This document shows positions 17,821 through 26,360 of a DNA stretch of 64,000 nucleotides, one piece after another. Every line of letters starts with the position of its first letter. Positions within the stretch are counted from its first letter, which is position 1. A program made the position numbers and the translations under genes. The DNA comes from Candidatus Mediterraneibacter intestinavium. GTDB taxonomy: Bacteria; Bacillota; Clostridia; Lachnospirales; Lachnospiraceae. The notes beneath the pieces are model-generated. The model was not told where the DNA came from. It saw only the letters and a list, made by a program, of their open reading frames with translations, and ran no database searches. The stretch lies in contig DWXK01000006.1 of NCBI GenBank assembly GCA_019119205.1, positions 88,486-152,485 of the forward strand. The letters run 5' to 3'.

Positions 17821-18888
17821 TTAAGTTATCTGTTGCCGATTGTCAATCTCCCCTCTGTTTTCTCCCGCAGCACTGCCAGTGTCAGGAAGCCTGCACACTG
17901 ACCCTCTCTCCACCAGTTCCACATTCAGCACGATATTTTCCGCCGGCAGGTCCTGCTCCTGTATATGCTTTATCAGCAGATCGCATGTGACGGAAGCTTT
18001 CTTTTTGATATCCTGCCGCACAGTAGTCAGAGGCGGTGTTACCCGGGCGCTCATCTTCAGATCGTCAAATCCGATGACAGACAGATCTTCCGGAACACGG
18101 ATCCCCATCCGGTATGCTTCGGAATAGATCTGATAAGCACAGTTATCCGCTGTGGTAAAGATCCCCGTCACCGGATCTGCTCCGCTGCAGAGGCGTTTCA
18201 GCGTTCCTCCCAGATCTTTCACTCCAAGGTCCATGAAATTCTCCAGAGGAAGGGAAACTCCCGCCTCCCTCAGCGTAGTGACAAATCCTCTCATCCTGTG
18301 CATGACAACGCCATTGTCCAGTACCTCCGGTCCGTAAAAAGCCACATTCCTGTGCCCGTTCTCAAGGAAATACTTTGCTGCCAGTTCTCCTCCCGTATAG
18401 TCATCAATCCCCACATTGGTGATACTGCGGACCGAGCTGTAGCTGTCTGTAAAGATCAGCGGGATGTGATTGTCCTCCTGAAGTTTCCGTATACTCTCAT
18501 CAAACATGCCGATAAACACGGCCCCCGCCACATTCCAGGACTTCAGACTGTAAGTGATCTCCGAGTAATCCTTTACATAATGGATCATCAGATCATAACC
18601 TTCCTTTTTTATCTGAAGCGCCAGCTCACCGAGAAAACAGCTCGTATAACTGTCTTCCAGCGGGTTGTGGTCCTCATCGTACTCCTGAAGGAGCGCTGCG
18701 ATCAGACGTGAAGATCTGGATGCCAGTGCCCTCGCAGAAGAATTCGGCACATATCCCATCTCACGGGCGATCTTCTTGATCCTCTCTGACGTTTTTCCGG
18801 AAACTTCTTTCGTATTCCCGTTCATCACCCGGGAAACCGTCATGCTGCTGACTCCCGCTTTTTTCGCGATATCTTTTAACGTTACCAT
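17821..18888 (-). CDS. LacI family repressor of the GH31 sugar locus
   Basis: A 355-residue regulator with an N-terminal LacI helix-turn-helix (VTLKDIAKKAGVSSMTVSRVMNG) and a hinge (GYVPNSSARALASR). A periplasmic-binding-like sensor domain ends with GFDDLKMSARVTPPLTTVRQD. It is divergent from the ABC importer/GH31 operon, and two operator-like palindromes lie in the 188-base gap. The likely inducer is a breakdown product of the imported oligosaccharide, but its identity is not readable. Confidence 0.9.
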   Translation of the reverse strand: MVTLKDIAKKAGVSSMTVSRVMNGNTKEVSGKTSERIKKIAREMGYVPNSSARALASRSSRLIAALLQEYDEDHNPLEDSYTSCFLGELALQIKKEGYDLMIHYVKDYSEITYSLKSWNVAGAVFIGMFDESIRKLQEDNHIPLIFTDSYSSVRSITNVGIDDYTGGELAAKYFLENGHRNVAFYGPEVLDNGVVMHRMRGFVTTLREAGVSLPLENFMDLGVKDLGGTLKRLCSGADPVTGIFTTADNCAYQIYSEAYRMGIRVPEDLSVIGFDDLKMSARVTPPLTTVRQDIKKKASVTCDLLIKHIQEQDLPAENIVLNVELVERGSVCRLPDTGSAAGENRGEIDNRQQIT

Positions 18889-18927
18889 TTTTTCACCGCT
18901 TTCTGTTTTTGTTGATATCCCCCATCA

Positions 18928-18947
18928 TTTCGTTATCGCTAACGAAA
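18928..18947. promoter_or_regulatory. Perfect LacI-type operator palindrome
   Basis: TTTCGTTA-TCGC-TAACGAAA is a 20-base perfect inverted repeat, 40 bases upstream of the lacI start. This suggests autoregulation and/or looping with the second operator near 19031-19052. Confidence 0.7.
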
Positions 18948-18993
18948 TTATACCTTATATTTTACGTGAAATCAAGAATCTCACAAAATAGTA

Positions 18994-19022
18994 TTGACAT
19001 TTTTTACAGCTATATCTATAAT
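18994..19022 (+). promoter_or_regulatory. Consensus sigma-A promoter for the GH31 importer operon
   Basis: TTGACA, a 17-base spacer and TATAAT match the full consensus. The expected start (about 19029) lies at the edge of the downstream operator, and the ABC binding-protein gene starts 48 bases further on. Confidence 0.85.
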
Positions 19023-19030
19023 ATTCTCAA

Positions 19031-19052
19031 ACGTTAGCGCTATCGTAACGAA
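19031..19052. promoter_or_regulatory. Second LacI-type operator, overlapping the transcript start
   Basis: CGTTAGCGCTATCGTAACG carries the same CGTTA/TAACG half-sites as the upstream palindrome but with a wider centre. Its position just after the -10 box fits repression by blocking initiation. Confidence 0.6.
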
Positions 19053-19076
19053 TAAAGGTTATCAGGAGGTGCAATT

Positions 19077-20459
19077 ATGAAAAGAATACTTTCATTCTGT
19101 CTTGCCCTCGTCCTTGTCTTATCCCTGGCCGGATGCAGCAGCGGCGGCAGTGAAGGCGGGACTGCCACAGGCATACAGGACACACAGGCAGACAAAGGTC
19201 TGGAAGTCATGGGGGAAAATGTAACTTACGACCCCAACCATCTTGTAAACAATGGTGATCCCATCTCCATCGACTGGTGGATCTGGGCATCGGAAGACAT
19301 GTTCCGTGCCATCGCGGACGAGTATGAAGAGATTCACCCCAACGTCACGATCAATATCATCAACAATCCATGGGACGGATTCTTTACCAAACTTCCTCTG
19401 GCTCTGCAGAGGGGCGAAGAGGGACCCACACTCTACAATATCCATAACAGTTATGAAAACCTGCTCCTTAACTATATGGAGCCATATGACATCGATACAG
19501 ATGAACTGATCGCGGATTATCCTTCTGCATCGACCCATCTGATGGACGGCAAGATCTACTACGCGGATTACGGACTTTCTACCGGAATGTATTATTATAA
19601 TAAGGATCTCTGGAAAGAAGCCGGACTGACAGACAACGATATCCCAGAAACATGGGATGAATTCATCCAGGTCGCCCAAAAACTGACAAAATTTGATGAA
19701 AACGGCAATATGGTCCAGGCAGGATACAACTATAACAACTATTTCAATTCCACAGTCATCGGACTGAACTACCAGTTTGGAGACAACCTTTTCTCTGAAG
19801 ACGGGAAATCCTCTCTTGTCGACAGCGATGGTATGAAAGATGCCGTCTCCTTCCTTGTTGATCTCTATGACGAATATCATGTAGGCGACAAAGATTTCGG
19901 TACAAACTACGATCAGAGTTTCTATCAGGGACAGAGTGCGATCGTCTTTGCCTGGGGCTTCTTTGTGGGAAATCTTGCCACCAACGCTCCTGATATCGAC
20001 TATGGTACTTTTGAGATCCCGACCCAGGACGGAGAAGCTCCTTACGCTTACTACCGCTACAACGGAGAGTCCACGCCGGGTATCAACAAGAATGCAACCG
20101 ACGCACAGAAAGAAGTCGCACAGGATTTCATCCGGTTCTTCCTCGCAAGCGACGACGTGCAGATCCGGCTCAGCCAGGAGGGCGGACTTGTCCCCGCAAA
20201 GACTTCTCTTATGGATGCACCGGAGCTGAAGGATACCCCGATCGTCAAGACGGTCGGTCCTCACATCGACCGTTACATATGGCCGGGAGCAATGCCTTCC
20301 ACAGTGGAAAACAATATGAAGATTGCCGGCGAGGATATCCTGTATAATGGAAAAGATGCTGCCGACGCTCTGAAGACCGCTGCAGATACCATAGACATTG
20401 ACCTTGCGAACGCAGACTTCACCTCAAGTGAGAGTCTCTATGCATACTATGAAAAGTAA
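19077..20459 (+). CDS. CUT1 ABC transporter sugar-binding lipoprotein
   Basis: A 460-residue extracytoplasmic solute-binding protein with a lipoprotein signal (LVLSLAGCSSGG, Cys at about residue 21). The family-1 fold shows in IDWWIWASEDMF, PETWDEFIQVAQKLT and the late GGLVPAKTSL. Aromatic-rich segments (WWIW, YYYNKDLW) fit carbohydrate stacking. CAGGAGG precedes the ATG. It is the first gene of the operon and delivers substrate to the two permeases that follow. With the GH31 gene last, an alpha-linked oligosaccharide is the likely ligand (inference). Confidence 0.9.
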   Translation: MKRILSFCLALVLVLSLAGCSSGGSEGGTATGIQDTQADKGLEVMGENVTYDPNHLVNNGDPISIDWWIWASEDMFRAIADEYEEIHPNVTINIINNPWDGFFTKLPLALQRGEEGPTLYNIHNSYENLLLNYMEPYDIDTDELIADYPSASTHLMDGKIYYADYGLSTGMYYYNKDLWKEAGLTDNDIPETWDEFIQVAQKLTKFDENGNMVQAGYNYNNYFNSTVIGLNYQFGDNLFSEDGKSSLVDSDGMKDAVSFLVDLYDEYHVGDKDFGTNYDQSFYQGQSAIVFAWGFFVGNLATNAPDIDYGTFEIPTQDGEAPYAYYRYNGESTPGINKNATDAQKEVAQDFIRFFLASDDVQIRLSQEGGLVPAKTSLMDAPELKDTPIVKTVGPHIDRYIWPGAMPSTVENNMKIAGEDILYNGKDAADALKTAADTIDIDLANADFTSSESLYAYYEK

Positions 20460-20473
20460 AGGAGGGGGAAATT

Positions 20474-21352
20474 ATGTTCAAAAGAAGGCCACTTCAAAGC
20501 AAAAGTGAGATCTGGATGCGTAATATCGCGATGGGATTTCTCATCATCTATATGACGATCTTCCTGATCATCCCTGTGATCATGGTCGTAGCGGGAAGTT
20601 TTCATCAGTGGAACCCGCTGAACCAGACTTACAACTGGATCGGCCTGGATAACTACGCCCGGATGTTTTCCTATCCGACGTTCTGGCAGTCCATGGCAAA
20701 CACCGTGATCTTCTGCGTGGTCGTCGTCATTTTCCGTGTTGCTCTCGGACTTGCGATCGCCTACGCACTCAACTCAAAACTGATGAAACACAAGACACTG
20801 TTCCGGACGATCTTTTACATGCCGACTGTAACTCCTCTGGTTGCGGTTGCATACGTATGGAAGATCATGTACAATCCTCAGTTCGGACTGATCGACAACA
20901 TTTTCGGACTGGATATCAACTGGCTGTATGACAGCAGGTTTGCTCTCATTGCATTGATGGTGATGACGATCTGGAAAGACTTCGGATATGCCGTGATCCT
21001 TTTCCTGTCCGGTCTTCTCTCCCTGCCTTCCGACTGCTACGAGTCGGCGAGCATTGACGGAGCGAACGCATGGCAGACATTCCGGTATATCACTCTTCCG
21101 CTTTTGAAGCCGACCATGCTGTTCGTGGTGGTGACTTCCATCATCTCCTATCTGCAGGCATACGTACCTGTTCTGGTCATGACTACAGGCGGTCCCGGGA
21201 CTTCTACCTACTTAAGTTCCTACCTTGTATACGACCAGGCGTTCAAGCAGTATAACTTCGGGTTCGCGTCAGCCATTTCACTGTTTATCCTTGTGCTGAC
21301 CGCGGTATTCACCTTGATCTCATTCAAGGTTACCGGTGCAAATGAAAGTTAA
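20474..21352 (+). CDS. CUT1 ABC transporter permease (MalF-like)
   Basis: A 292-residue inner-membrane permease with six hydrophobic helices. The coupling-helix EAA motif appears as YESASIDGANAWQTFRYITLPLLKP, where the cytoplasmic ATPase docks. AAGGAGGGGG precedes the ATG, and it lies 14 bases after the binding-protein gene. No ATPase gene exists in this operon, so the energising subunit must be encoded elsewhere. Confidence 0.9.
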   Translation: MFKRRPLQSKSEIWMRNIAMGFLIIYMTIFLIIPVIMVVAGSFHQWNPLNQTYNWIGLDNYARMFSYPTFWQSMANTVIFCVVVVIFRVALGLAIAYALNSKLMKHKTLFRTIFYMPTVTPLVAVAYVWKIMYNPQFGLIDNIFGLDINWLYDSRFALIALMVMTIWKDFGYAVILFLSGLLSLPSDCYESASIDGANAWQTFRYITLPLLKPTMLFVVVTSIISYLQAYVPVLVMTTGGPGTSTYLSSYLVYDQAFKQYNFGFASAISLFILVLTAVFTLISFKVTGANES

Positions 21353-21364
21353 GGGGGTCTGGAC

Positions 21365-22186
21365 ATGAAACACAAAACACTGACAACAGTTTTATATATC
21401 GTGCTCGCTCTGCTCGGAGTCGTCACTGTCTTCCCTTTCGTGTGGATGGTGCTGTCCTCCTTTAAGACGAACAATGAGATCCAGTCTATCATACAGACGC
21501 TGCTTCCTCAGGAGGCGATCACAGATAATTACCTGAACCTTCAGCAGACTTTTGATTTCCTGAGATATTTTATGAACAGTATCTTTATCGCCGTAGCAGT
21601 CACTGTGATCGTGATCTACACAAGCTGCCTGTGCGGCTACGTACTTGGAAAATATCAGTTTAAAGGCAAAAATATCATCTTCGGCTTCGTCATGATGACT
21701 ATGATGGTTCCCTGGTCGGTCACCATCATCCCGAGGTACACCATGTTCATGGGCGCCAGACTTCAGGATACATATATCTCTCTGATCCTGCCGGTCATGG
21801 TCAGCGGATTTGGTATCTTCATGATGAAACAGAATATGGAGTCTATTCCGGATGAACTGATCGAGGCGGCCCGGATGGATGGTTCCAATGAGTTCCAGAC
21901 CTTCCATAAGCTGGTCCTTCCGTTGTGTAAGAACGGTATCTCAGCGATCGCCATTTTCCAGTTCCTCTGGGTATGGGAGGATTACCTCTGGCCATACCTC
22001 ATGATCGACAGCGAAAAGAAGCAGCTCCTCGCCGTAGGACTTACGCTGTTCAACGGACGTTATTCCACAGATTACGGCGGACTGTTCGCAGCTACCACGA
22101 TATCCATCCTGCCGGTCATCATCGTTTACGTCATCTTCCAGAAACGTTTTGTTGCAGGCGTTGCAGCCGGAGCGGTAAAAGGATGA
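21365..22186 (+). CDS. CUT1 ABC transporter permease (MalG-like)
   Basis: A 273-residue partner permease with six helices and the EAA loop DELIEAARMDGSNEFQTFHKLVLPLCK. The C-terminus FQKRFVAGVAAGAVKG is typical of MalG-type subunits. AAGGGGGT precedes the ATG, 12 bases after the MalF-like gene. Together with its neighbour it forms the membrane channel. Confidence 0.9.
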   Translation: MKHKTLTTVLYIVLALLGVVTVFPFVWMVLSSFKTNNEIQSIIQTLLPQEAITDNYLNLQQTFDFLRYFMNSIFIAVAVTVIVIYTSCLCGYVLGKYQFKGKNIIFGFVMMTMMVPWSVTIIPRYTMFMGARLQDTYISLILPVMVSGFGIFMMKQNMESIPDELIEAARMDGSNEFQTFHKLVLPLCKNGISAIAIFQFLWVWEDYLWPYLMIDSEKKQLLAVGLTLFNGRYSTDYGGLFAATTISILPVIIVYVIFQKRFVAGVAAGAVKG

Positions 22187-22228
22187 TGCATTACATAAAA
22201 TCTGAAACTTGAAAAGGAGAATGTATAT

Positions 22229-24616
22229 ATGAGACCTGAACTGATCGCAGCTACCCATCCCGAAACAAGACCGGAAAATATCCTTAAGGGCGACCGCTGG
22301 CGCATCAGCGTCCTCACGGAAAGCCTTTTGAGACTTGAGTATTCCCCGGAGGGTATCTTCGAAGACCGCGCTACCCAGTCTGTCTGGAACCGTGATTTTC
22401 CGGTGTCCACATTCCGGCGCATTGAAACAGAAGATTCTCTGGAGATCATCACACCGGCAGCACATCTGATCTACAATAAAAAAGAATTTTCACCCAATGG
22501 ACTGTCCATACAGGCGGTCGGAGATTACAGTGCCTACCACAGCATCTGGCATTACGGAGATGATTTCCGGGATCTGGGAGGAACAGCCCGCACTCTGGAT
22601 GAAGCGGACGGTGCCATTCCGCTGGAACACGGCATCATAAGCCGGAACGGTTTTTCTGTGATGGATGACAGCCGTTCTCTGGCACTCCGGGAAGACGGGT
22701 GGGTGGAGCCCCGCAGAGAGGGATGCACAGACATCTATTTCTGGGCTTACGGTCACGATTATCACCAGGCGCTCAAAGATTTCTGCCATCTGTGCGGGAA
22801 GACCCCCATGGTCCCGAGATACGCTCTGGGCAACTGGTGGAGCCGCTATTACAAATATACGGAAGAATCCTACAAAGCTTTGGTGGAACGGTTTGAAAAA
22901 GAAGACCTTCCGTTCTCTGTCGCAGTGATCGACATGGACTGGCATCTGGTGGATATCGATCCGAAATACGGAAGCGGCTGGACCGGATATACATGGAACA
23001 AGGATTTCTTTCCCGACCCGGAGGGCTTCATGAAATGGCTCCATGACCGGAACATGCATGTTACCCTGAACCTTCATCCCGCCGACGGGATCCGCGCCTT
23101 CGAGGACGCCTATCCCGAAATGGCGCAGGCGATGGGAATCGACCCGAAAACAGAACAGCCGGTCGTGTTTGATATATCTGACCCTCATTTTCTCGAGGCG
23201 ACCTTTGAACATGTACTCCACCCGGAGGAAGAAAAGGGAGTTGATTTCTGGTGGGTCGACTGGCAGTCCGGGGGCATCAGTAAAGTCGAAGGACTTGATC
23301 CCCTGTGGATGCTGAACCATTACCATTATCTGGATAACGGAAGGACCGGAAAACGTCCCATGGCGTTTTCCAGATATGCGGGACCGGGGAGCCACCGGTA
23401 TCCCGTCGGATTCTCAGGCGATACACTCATCACATGGGAATCCCTTGACTTCCAGCCGTATTTTACGGCTACGGCGTCAAACATCGGCTACGGTATGTGG
23501 AGTCATGACATCGGCGGTCATATGATGGGCTGCAAAGATGATGAGATGGCGGGTCGCTGGGTCCAGTTCGGCGTATTCTCACCGATCATGCGCCTGCACT
23601 CCAGCAGCAGTGAATTTAATGGAAAGGAGCCCTGGCGTTACAAACCGGAGATCTGCTCCATGATGAAGGAATTTTTACGTCTGCGGCACCGGCTCATCCC
23701 CTATCTCTATACAATGAACCATCGTGCTTACGCGGAAGACATTCCTCTGATCCTTCCGATGTACTACGACTATCCGGAGGAGGAAGCTGCTTACCATGTT
23801 CCCAATGAATATGCCTTCGGGAGCGAGATGATCGTGGCTCCGGTCACGACTCCCCGGATCACCGGCCTGAATGCTGCCAAGACAAAGGTATGGCTTCCGG
23901 ACGGGACTTTCTTCGATATCTTCACCGGAAGAAAATATCGGGGGAACCGAAACATCACGATGTATCGCGGCATCAATTCCATCCCTGTCCTCGCCAAGGC
24001 AGGGGCCGTCATCCCAACCGCCTGCGACATCCATGATGTGGAAACCAATCCGGAAGAGCTCTGTATCCACGTGTACGCCGGAGCAGCCGGGAGTTTTACG
24101 CTCTATGAAGACGACAATGTCTCGGAGGAATACAAGAACGGCAGATGCGCGACCACCAAGATGTATTTCCTCTGGGGCAAAGACGCAGAATTCCTGATCG
24201 ACGGTGCGAAAGGCGCCACAGACCTGATCCCTGCCAAGCGGACCTATGTGGTAAAGATCCACGGTATAACGCCGTGCGAAGACAGGACTTCCCTGTTCGT
24301 AAACGGCTTCGACGATGTTCCTGATGGCCTGACGGTATACGACGGCGAGACACGCACGCTCACCTGCACCCTGGAGGGCATTCCCTCCGACGCGCGCGTC
24401 CGCATCCTTATCACCGATGTGTCAGAAGCAGGAAACGACATTGTAAAAGAATCGTTCGACTTCCTGAACCAGGCAGAGATATCCTTTGTCCTGAAGGATG
24501 AACTCTACCGTCTGATCGAAGCAGCATCAGACCGGACGGTCCTTCTGTCACAGCTTGCCGCAATGGAGCTGGACCGGGATCTCTTCGGTGCGCTGACAGA
24601 GATCATCAGCGCATAA
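22229..24616 (+). CDS. Glycoside hydrolase family 31 alpha-glycosidase
   Basis: A 795-residue cytoplasmic (no signal peptide) retaining alpha-glycosidase. The probable nucleophile is Asp344 in FWWVDWQSGG and the acid/base is Asp398 in FSGDTLITW. N-terminal beta-sandwich, barrel and C-terminal beta domains follow GH31 order. The WWVDWQ form rather than the common WIDMNE suggests a less common subgroup, so the glycan could be an alpha-glucoside, xyloside or galactoside-type sugar. About 75 C-terminal residues look like an extra helical tail. AAAAGGAG precedes the ATG. It is last in the importer operon and would hydrolyse the imported sugar. Confidence 0.9.
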   Translation: MRPELIAATHPETRPENILKGDRWRISVLTESLLRLEYSPEGIFEDRATQSVWNRDFPVSTFRRIETEDSLEIITPAAHLIYNKKEFSPNGLSIQAVGDYSAYHSIWHYGDDFRDLGGTARTLDEADGAIPLEHGIISRNGFSVMDDSRSLALREDGWVEPRREGCTDIYFWAYGHDYHQALKDFCHLCGKTPMVPRYALGNWWSRYYKYTEESYKALVERFEKEDLPFSVAVIDMDWHLVDIDPKYGSGWTGYTWNKDFFPDPEGFMKWLHDRNMHVTLNLHPADGIRAFEDAYPEMAQAMGIDPKTEQPVVFDISDPHFLEATFEHVLHPEEEKGVDFWWVDWQSGGISKVEGLDPLWMLNHYHYLDNGRTGKRPMAFSRYAGPGSHRYPVGFSGDTLITWESLDFQPYFTATASNIGYGMWSHDIGGHMMGCKDDEMAGRWVQFGVFSPIMRLHSSSSEFNGKEPWRYKPEICSMMKEFLRLRHRLIPYLYTMNHRAYAEDIPLILPMYYDYPEEEAAYHVPNEYAFGSEMIVAPVTTPRITGLNAAKTKVWLPDGTFFDIFTGRKYRGNRNITMYRGINSIPVLAKAGAVIPTACDIHDVETNPEELCIHVYAGAAGSFTLYEDDNVSEEYKNGRCATTKMYFLWGKDAEFLIDGAKGATDLIPAKRTYVVKIHGITPCEDRTSLFVNGFDDVPDGLTVYDGETRTLTCTLEGIPSDARVRILITDVSEAGNDIVKESFDFLNQAEISFVLKDELYRLIEAASDRTVLLSQLAAMELDRDLFGALTEIISA

Positions 24617-24625
24617 CCGGACAAA

Positions 24626-24665
24626 AAAAAGGCTGTAGAAACGAATATGTTTCTGCAGCCTTTTT
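24626..24665. terminator. Terminator after the GH31 gene
   Basis: AAAGGCTGTAGAAA pairs with TTTCTGCAGCCTTT (one mismatch), with A-run and T-run flanks. It lies between the convergent GH31 and AraC genes and can serve both. Confidence 0.88.
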
Positions 24666-24707
24666 CATATATTGTTTATATCGGTCACGATATACTGCCC
24701 GTATCGC

Positions 24708-25727
24708 TCAAATGGCAATGCTGTCCCGGTATTCTTTCGGCGTTTTACCAAGAGTTGCTTTAAACAGCCGGGTAAAATAATTTACATCTGAGATCCCGCA
24801 GTGCTGCGCGATAGTCTGGACCTGAAGCCGGGTGGAGTTCAGGAGAAAGACAGCCTGTTCGATCCGTTTCCCGTTTACATATTCTGTCAGTGTCTTCCCC
24901 GTCTCTTTTTTAAACAGAGTTGACAGATAACTGGCATTGACTCCAAACTCTGCCGCCTGCGCTTTCAAGCTCAGGTCCGCAGTCAGATCCATATCGATCT
25001 GAGTCAGGACTTTTCTCACCAGAAGCGAATAGTCTTTCATAGAATGATTTGTCACAAGGAGACAGTATTTTCTCACCATTTCCTTTGCCAGAAGGCTCAT
25101 CCCTTTCTCTGAGTTGAGCTGCTCGATCTTATGCGCAAACCTGGAAGAAAGTTCATCGATATGGATAGGATGCACATCCGCGCTCTCCACCGCTTTTCGC
25201 AGGAGTGTGTTCATGATGATCAGATAGTTCTTCACATTTCTCAGCCGGTCCGGCGTCCGAAGCTCCAGCCAGTGCCCTGATCCGCTCAGAAGAGCCTCCG
25301 CCCTGTGGGTCTGCCCCTTTGCCACAGCCTGGATCAGACGGTTCTCCACCTCATACCGCTCTGCCAGTATCTGCATCATCTGCTGGGACTCCCCTTCTCC
25401 TCCGTCTTCTCTGCTGCCTGCTTCCGCTTCAACATCCAGGGAGATCCCGCTGTTTATATCCTGCAGTTCAAAGTTATCTATGCTTCCCCATATCCTCTCC
25501 CCGAATGTATTTACCATGGAAAGGAGCACGCTTTCATCGTAGATCCGCGGCAGTCCGACGAAGAACTGTTCCAGCCGGCGGTAGTGCTTTTCCGGAAATG
25601 ACAGATACTCCGCCACATCATAGATCATCTTTTTCGTCACCTCTGTCAGCATGTACGGACCGATCAGGAAAAGATCCTGTCCTTTTCTTCCCGGTTCCGG
25701 CAGCCGGAACAGAAGGTATCGGTACAT
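24708..25727 (-). CDS. AraC family regulator, probably truncated at its 5' end
   Basis: The C-terminal third carries a clear AraC DNA-binding domain (AAEFGVNASYLSTLFKKETGKTLTEYV, then CGISDVNYFTRLFKATLGKTPKEYR). The preceding region (LFLIGPYMLTEVTKKMIYDVAEYL) matches the sensor part of a long AraC subfamily that normally starts further upstream. The track's 88-residue extension is antisense to a Gly-rich gene and low-complexity, so I reject it. The first credible codon is MYRYLLFRL at 25727, with only AAGAAGGA 14 bases before it. The true N-terminus appears lost at a rearrangement junction near 25.73 kb. Confidence 0.7.
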   Translation of the reverse strand: MYRYLLFRLPEPGRKGQDLFLIGPYMLTEVTKKMIYDVAEYLSFPEKHYRRLEQFFVGLPRIYDESVLLSMVNTFGERIWGSIDNFELQDINSGISLDVEAEAGSREDGGEGESQQMMQILAERYEVENRLIQAVAKGQTHRAEALLSGSGHWLELRTPDRLRNVKNYLIIMNTLLRKAVESADVHPIHIDELSSRFAHKIEQLNSEKGMSLLAKEMVRKYCLLVTNHSMKDYSLLVRKVLTQIDMDLTADLSLKAQAAEFGVNASYLSTLFKKETGKTLTEYVNGKRIEQAVFLLNSTRLQVQTIAQHCGISDVNYFTRLFKATLGKTPKEYRDSIAI

Positions 25728-26220
25728 GCACGCCGAACTGATCCTTCTTGAAGACCTGTTCCACATATCCATAGATGAACTCGTAGGCCGTGAGACAGCA
25801 GATACAGGCGCAGAGCCAGAGTCCGGGCTTCTCGCCCTGGGCGGGATCGCATCCGGCATCTTTTCCCTGGGCGGGATTTCCGCGGGTCTCTTCTCTTTTG
25901 GCGGACTGTCCGCGGGGCTTCTGCTTTCCGTCGGCGGATTCTCCGTGGGAACTGTCGCCATCGGCGGACTGGCTCTCGGGATCTTTGCCATTGGTGGCGG
26001 CGCCTTCGGAGTCTATGCCCTGGGCGGAGCGGCAGTGGCGCAGAAGATCGCCGCAGGCGGAGCCGCGCAGGCAGCCATTGCCATTGGAGACGCAGCGAAC
26101 GGCGAGATCGCCATCGACATAAATAATCCCGTCCCGCCATCTGTGATCCGGGACATCATCCTGGAAAAGTTTCCGGGGACATGGGATATCATCGTAGAAA
26201 TCTTCTCTCATACCGTATAG
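25726..26220 (+). CDS. XRE-type regulator tail fused to a Gly-rich hydrophobic repeat domain, 5'-truncated
   Basis: The protein (about 164 residues from this ATG) begins with LILLEDLFHISIDELVGRE, the end of a Cro/CI-type helix-turn-helix domain whose DNA-binding helices are missing. Residues about 40-110 contain seven hydrophobic decapeptide-like units of the form LGGISAGLFS. A short folded tail follows (PPSVIRDIILEKF). Such XRE-plus-GG-repeat proteins are usually intact elsewhere in Clostridia (recalled, not searched). AGAAGG lies 9 bases before the ATG. It starts head-to-head with the AraC gene, the two ATGs overlapping within GCATGT. Confidence 0.55.
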   Translation: MHAELILLEDLFHISIDELVGRETADTGAEPESGLLALGGIASGIFSLGGISAGLFSFGGLSAGLLLSVGGFSVGTVAIGGLALGIFAIGGGAFGVYALGGAAVAQKIAAGGAAQAAIAIGDAANGEIAIDINNPVPPSVIRDIILEKFPGTWDIIVEIFSHTV

Positions 26221-26290
26221 TCTATAGTCCCAAAAGAACGGTTACCCGATTGGCAGTAAAGAATTTCCTCATTAAAAAACTTTCCCGTCA

Positions 26291-26352
26291 ATGCAGAAAG
26301 CTGCAGCCAGGCAGGACGATCACGCCTTCCCTTTGCTGCAGCTTTTCTGCAT
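26291..26352. terminator. Long inverted repeat after the UvrD-like gene
   Basis: ATGCAGAAAGCTGCAGC and GCTGCAGCTTTTCTGCAT form an almost perfect stem (one bulged base) around a 27-base loop between converging genes. On the minus strand a T-run follows some bases later (AAAGTTTTTTAA). It may terminate one or both transcripts. Confidence 0.5.
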
Positions 26353-26360
26353 ACTCTGGT

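Noticed and set aside
25728-25991. 88-residue N-terminal extension of the AraC ORF
   Set aside because: Pro/Arg/Ser low complexity, exactly antisense to the Gly-rich repeat gene; no AraC homology expected there.
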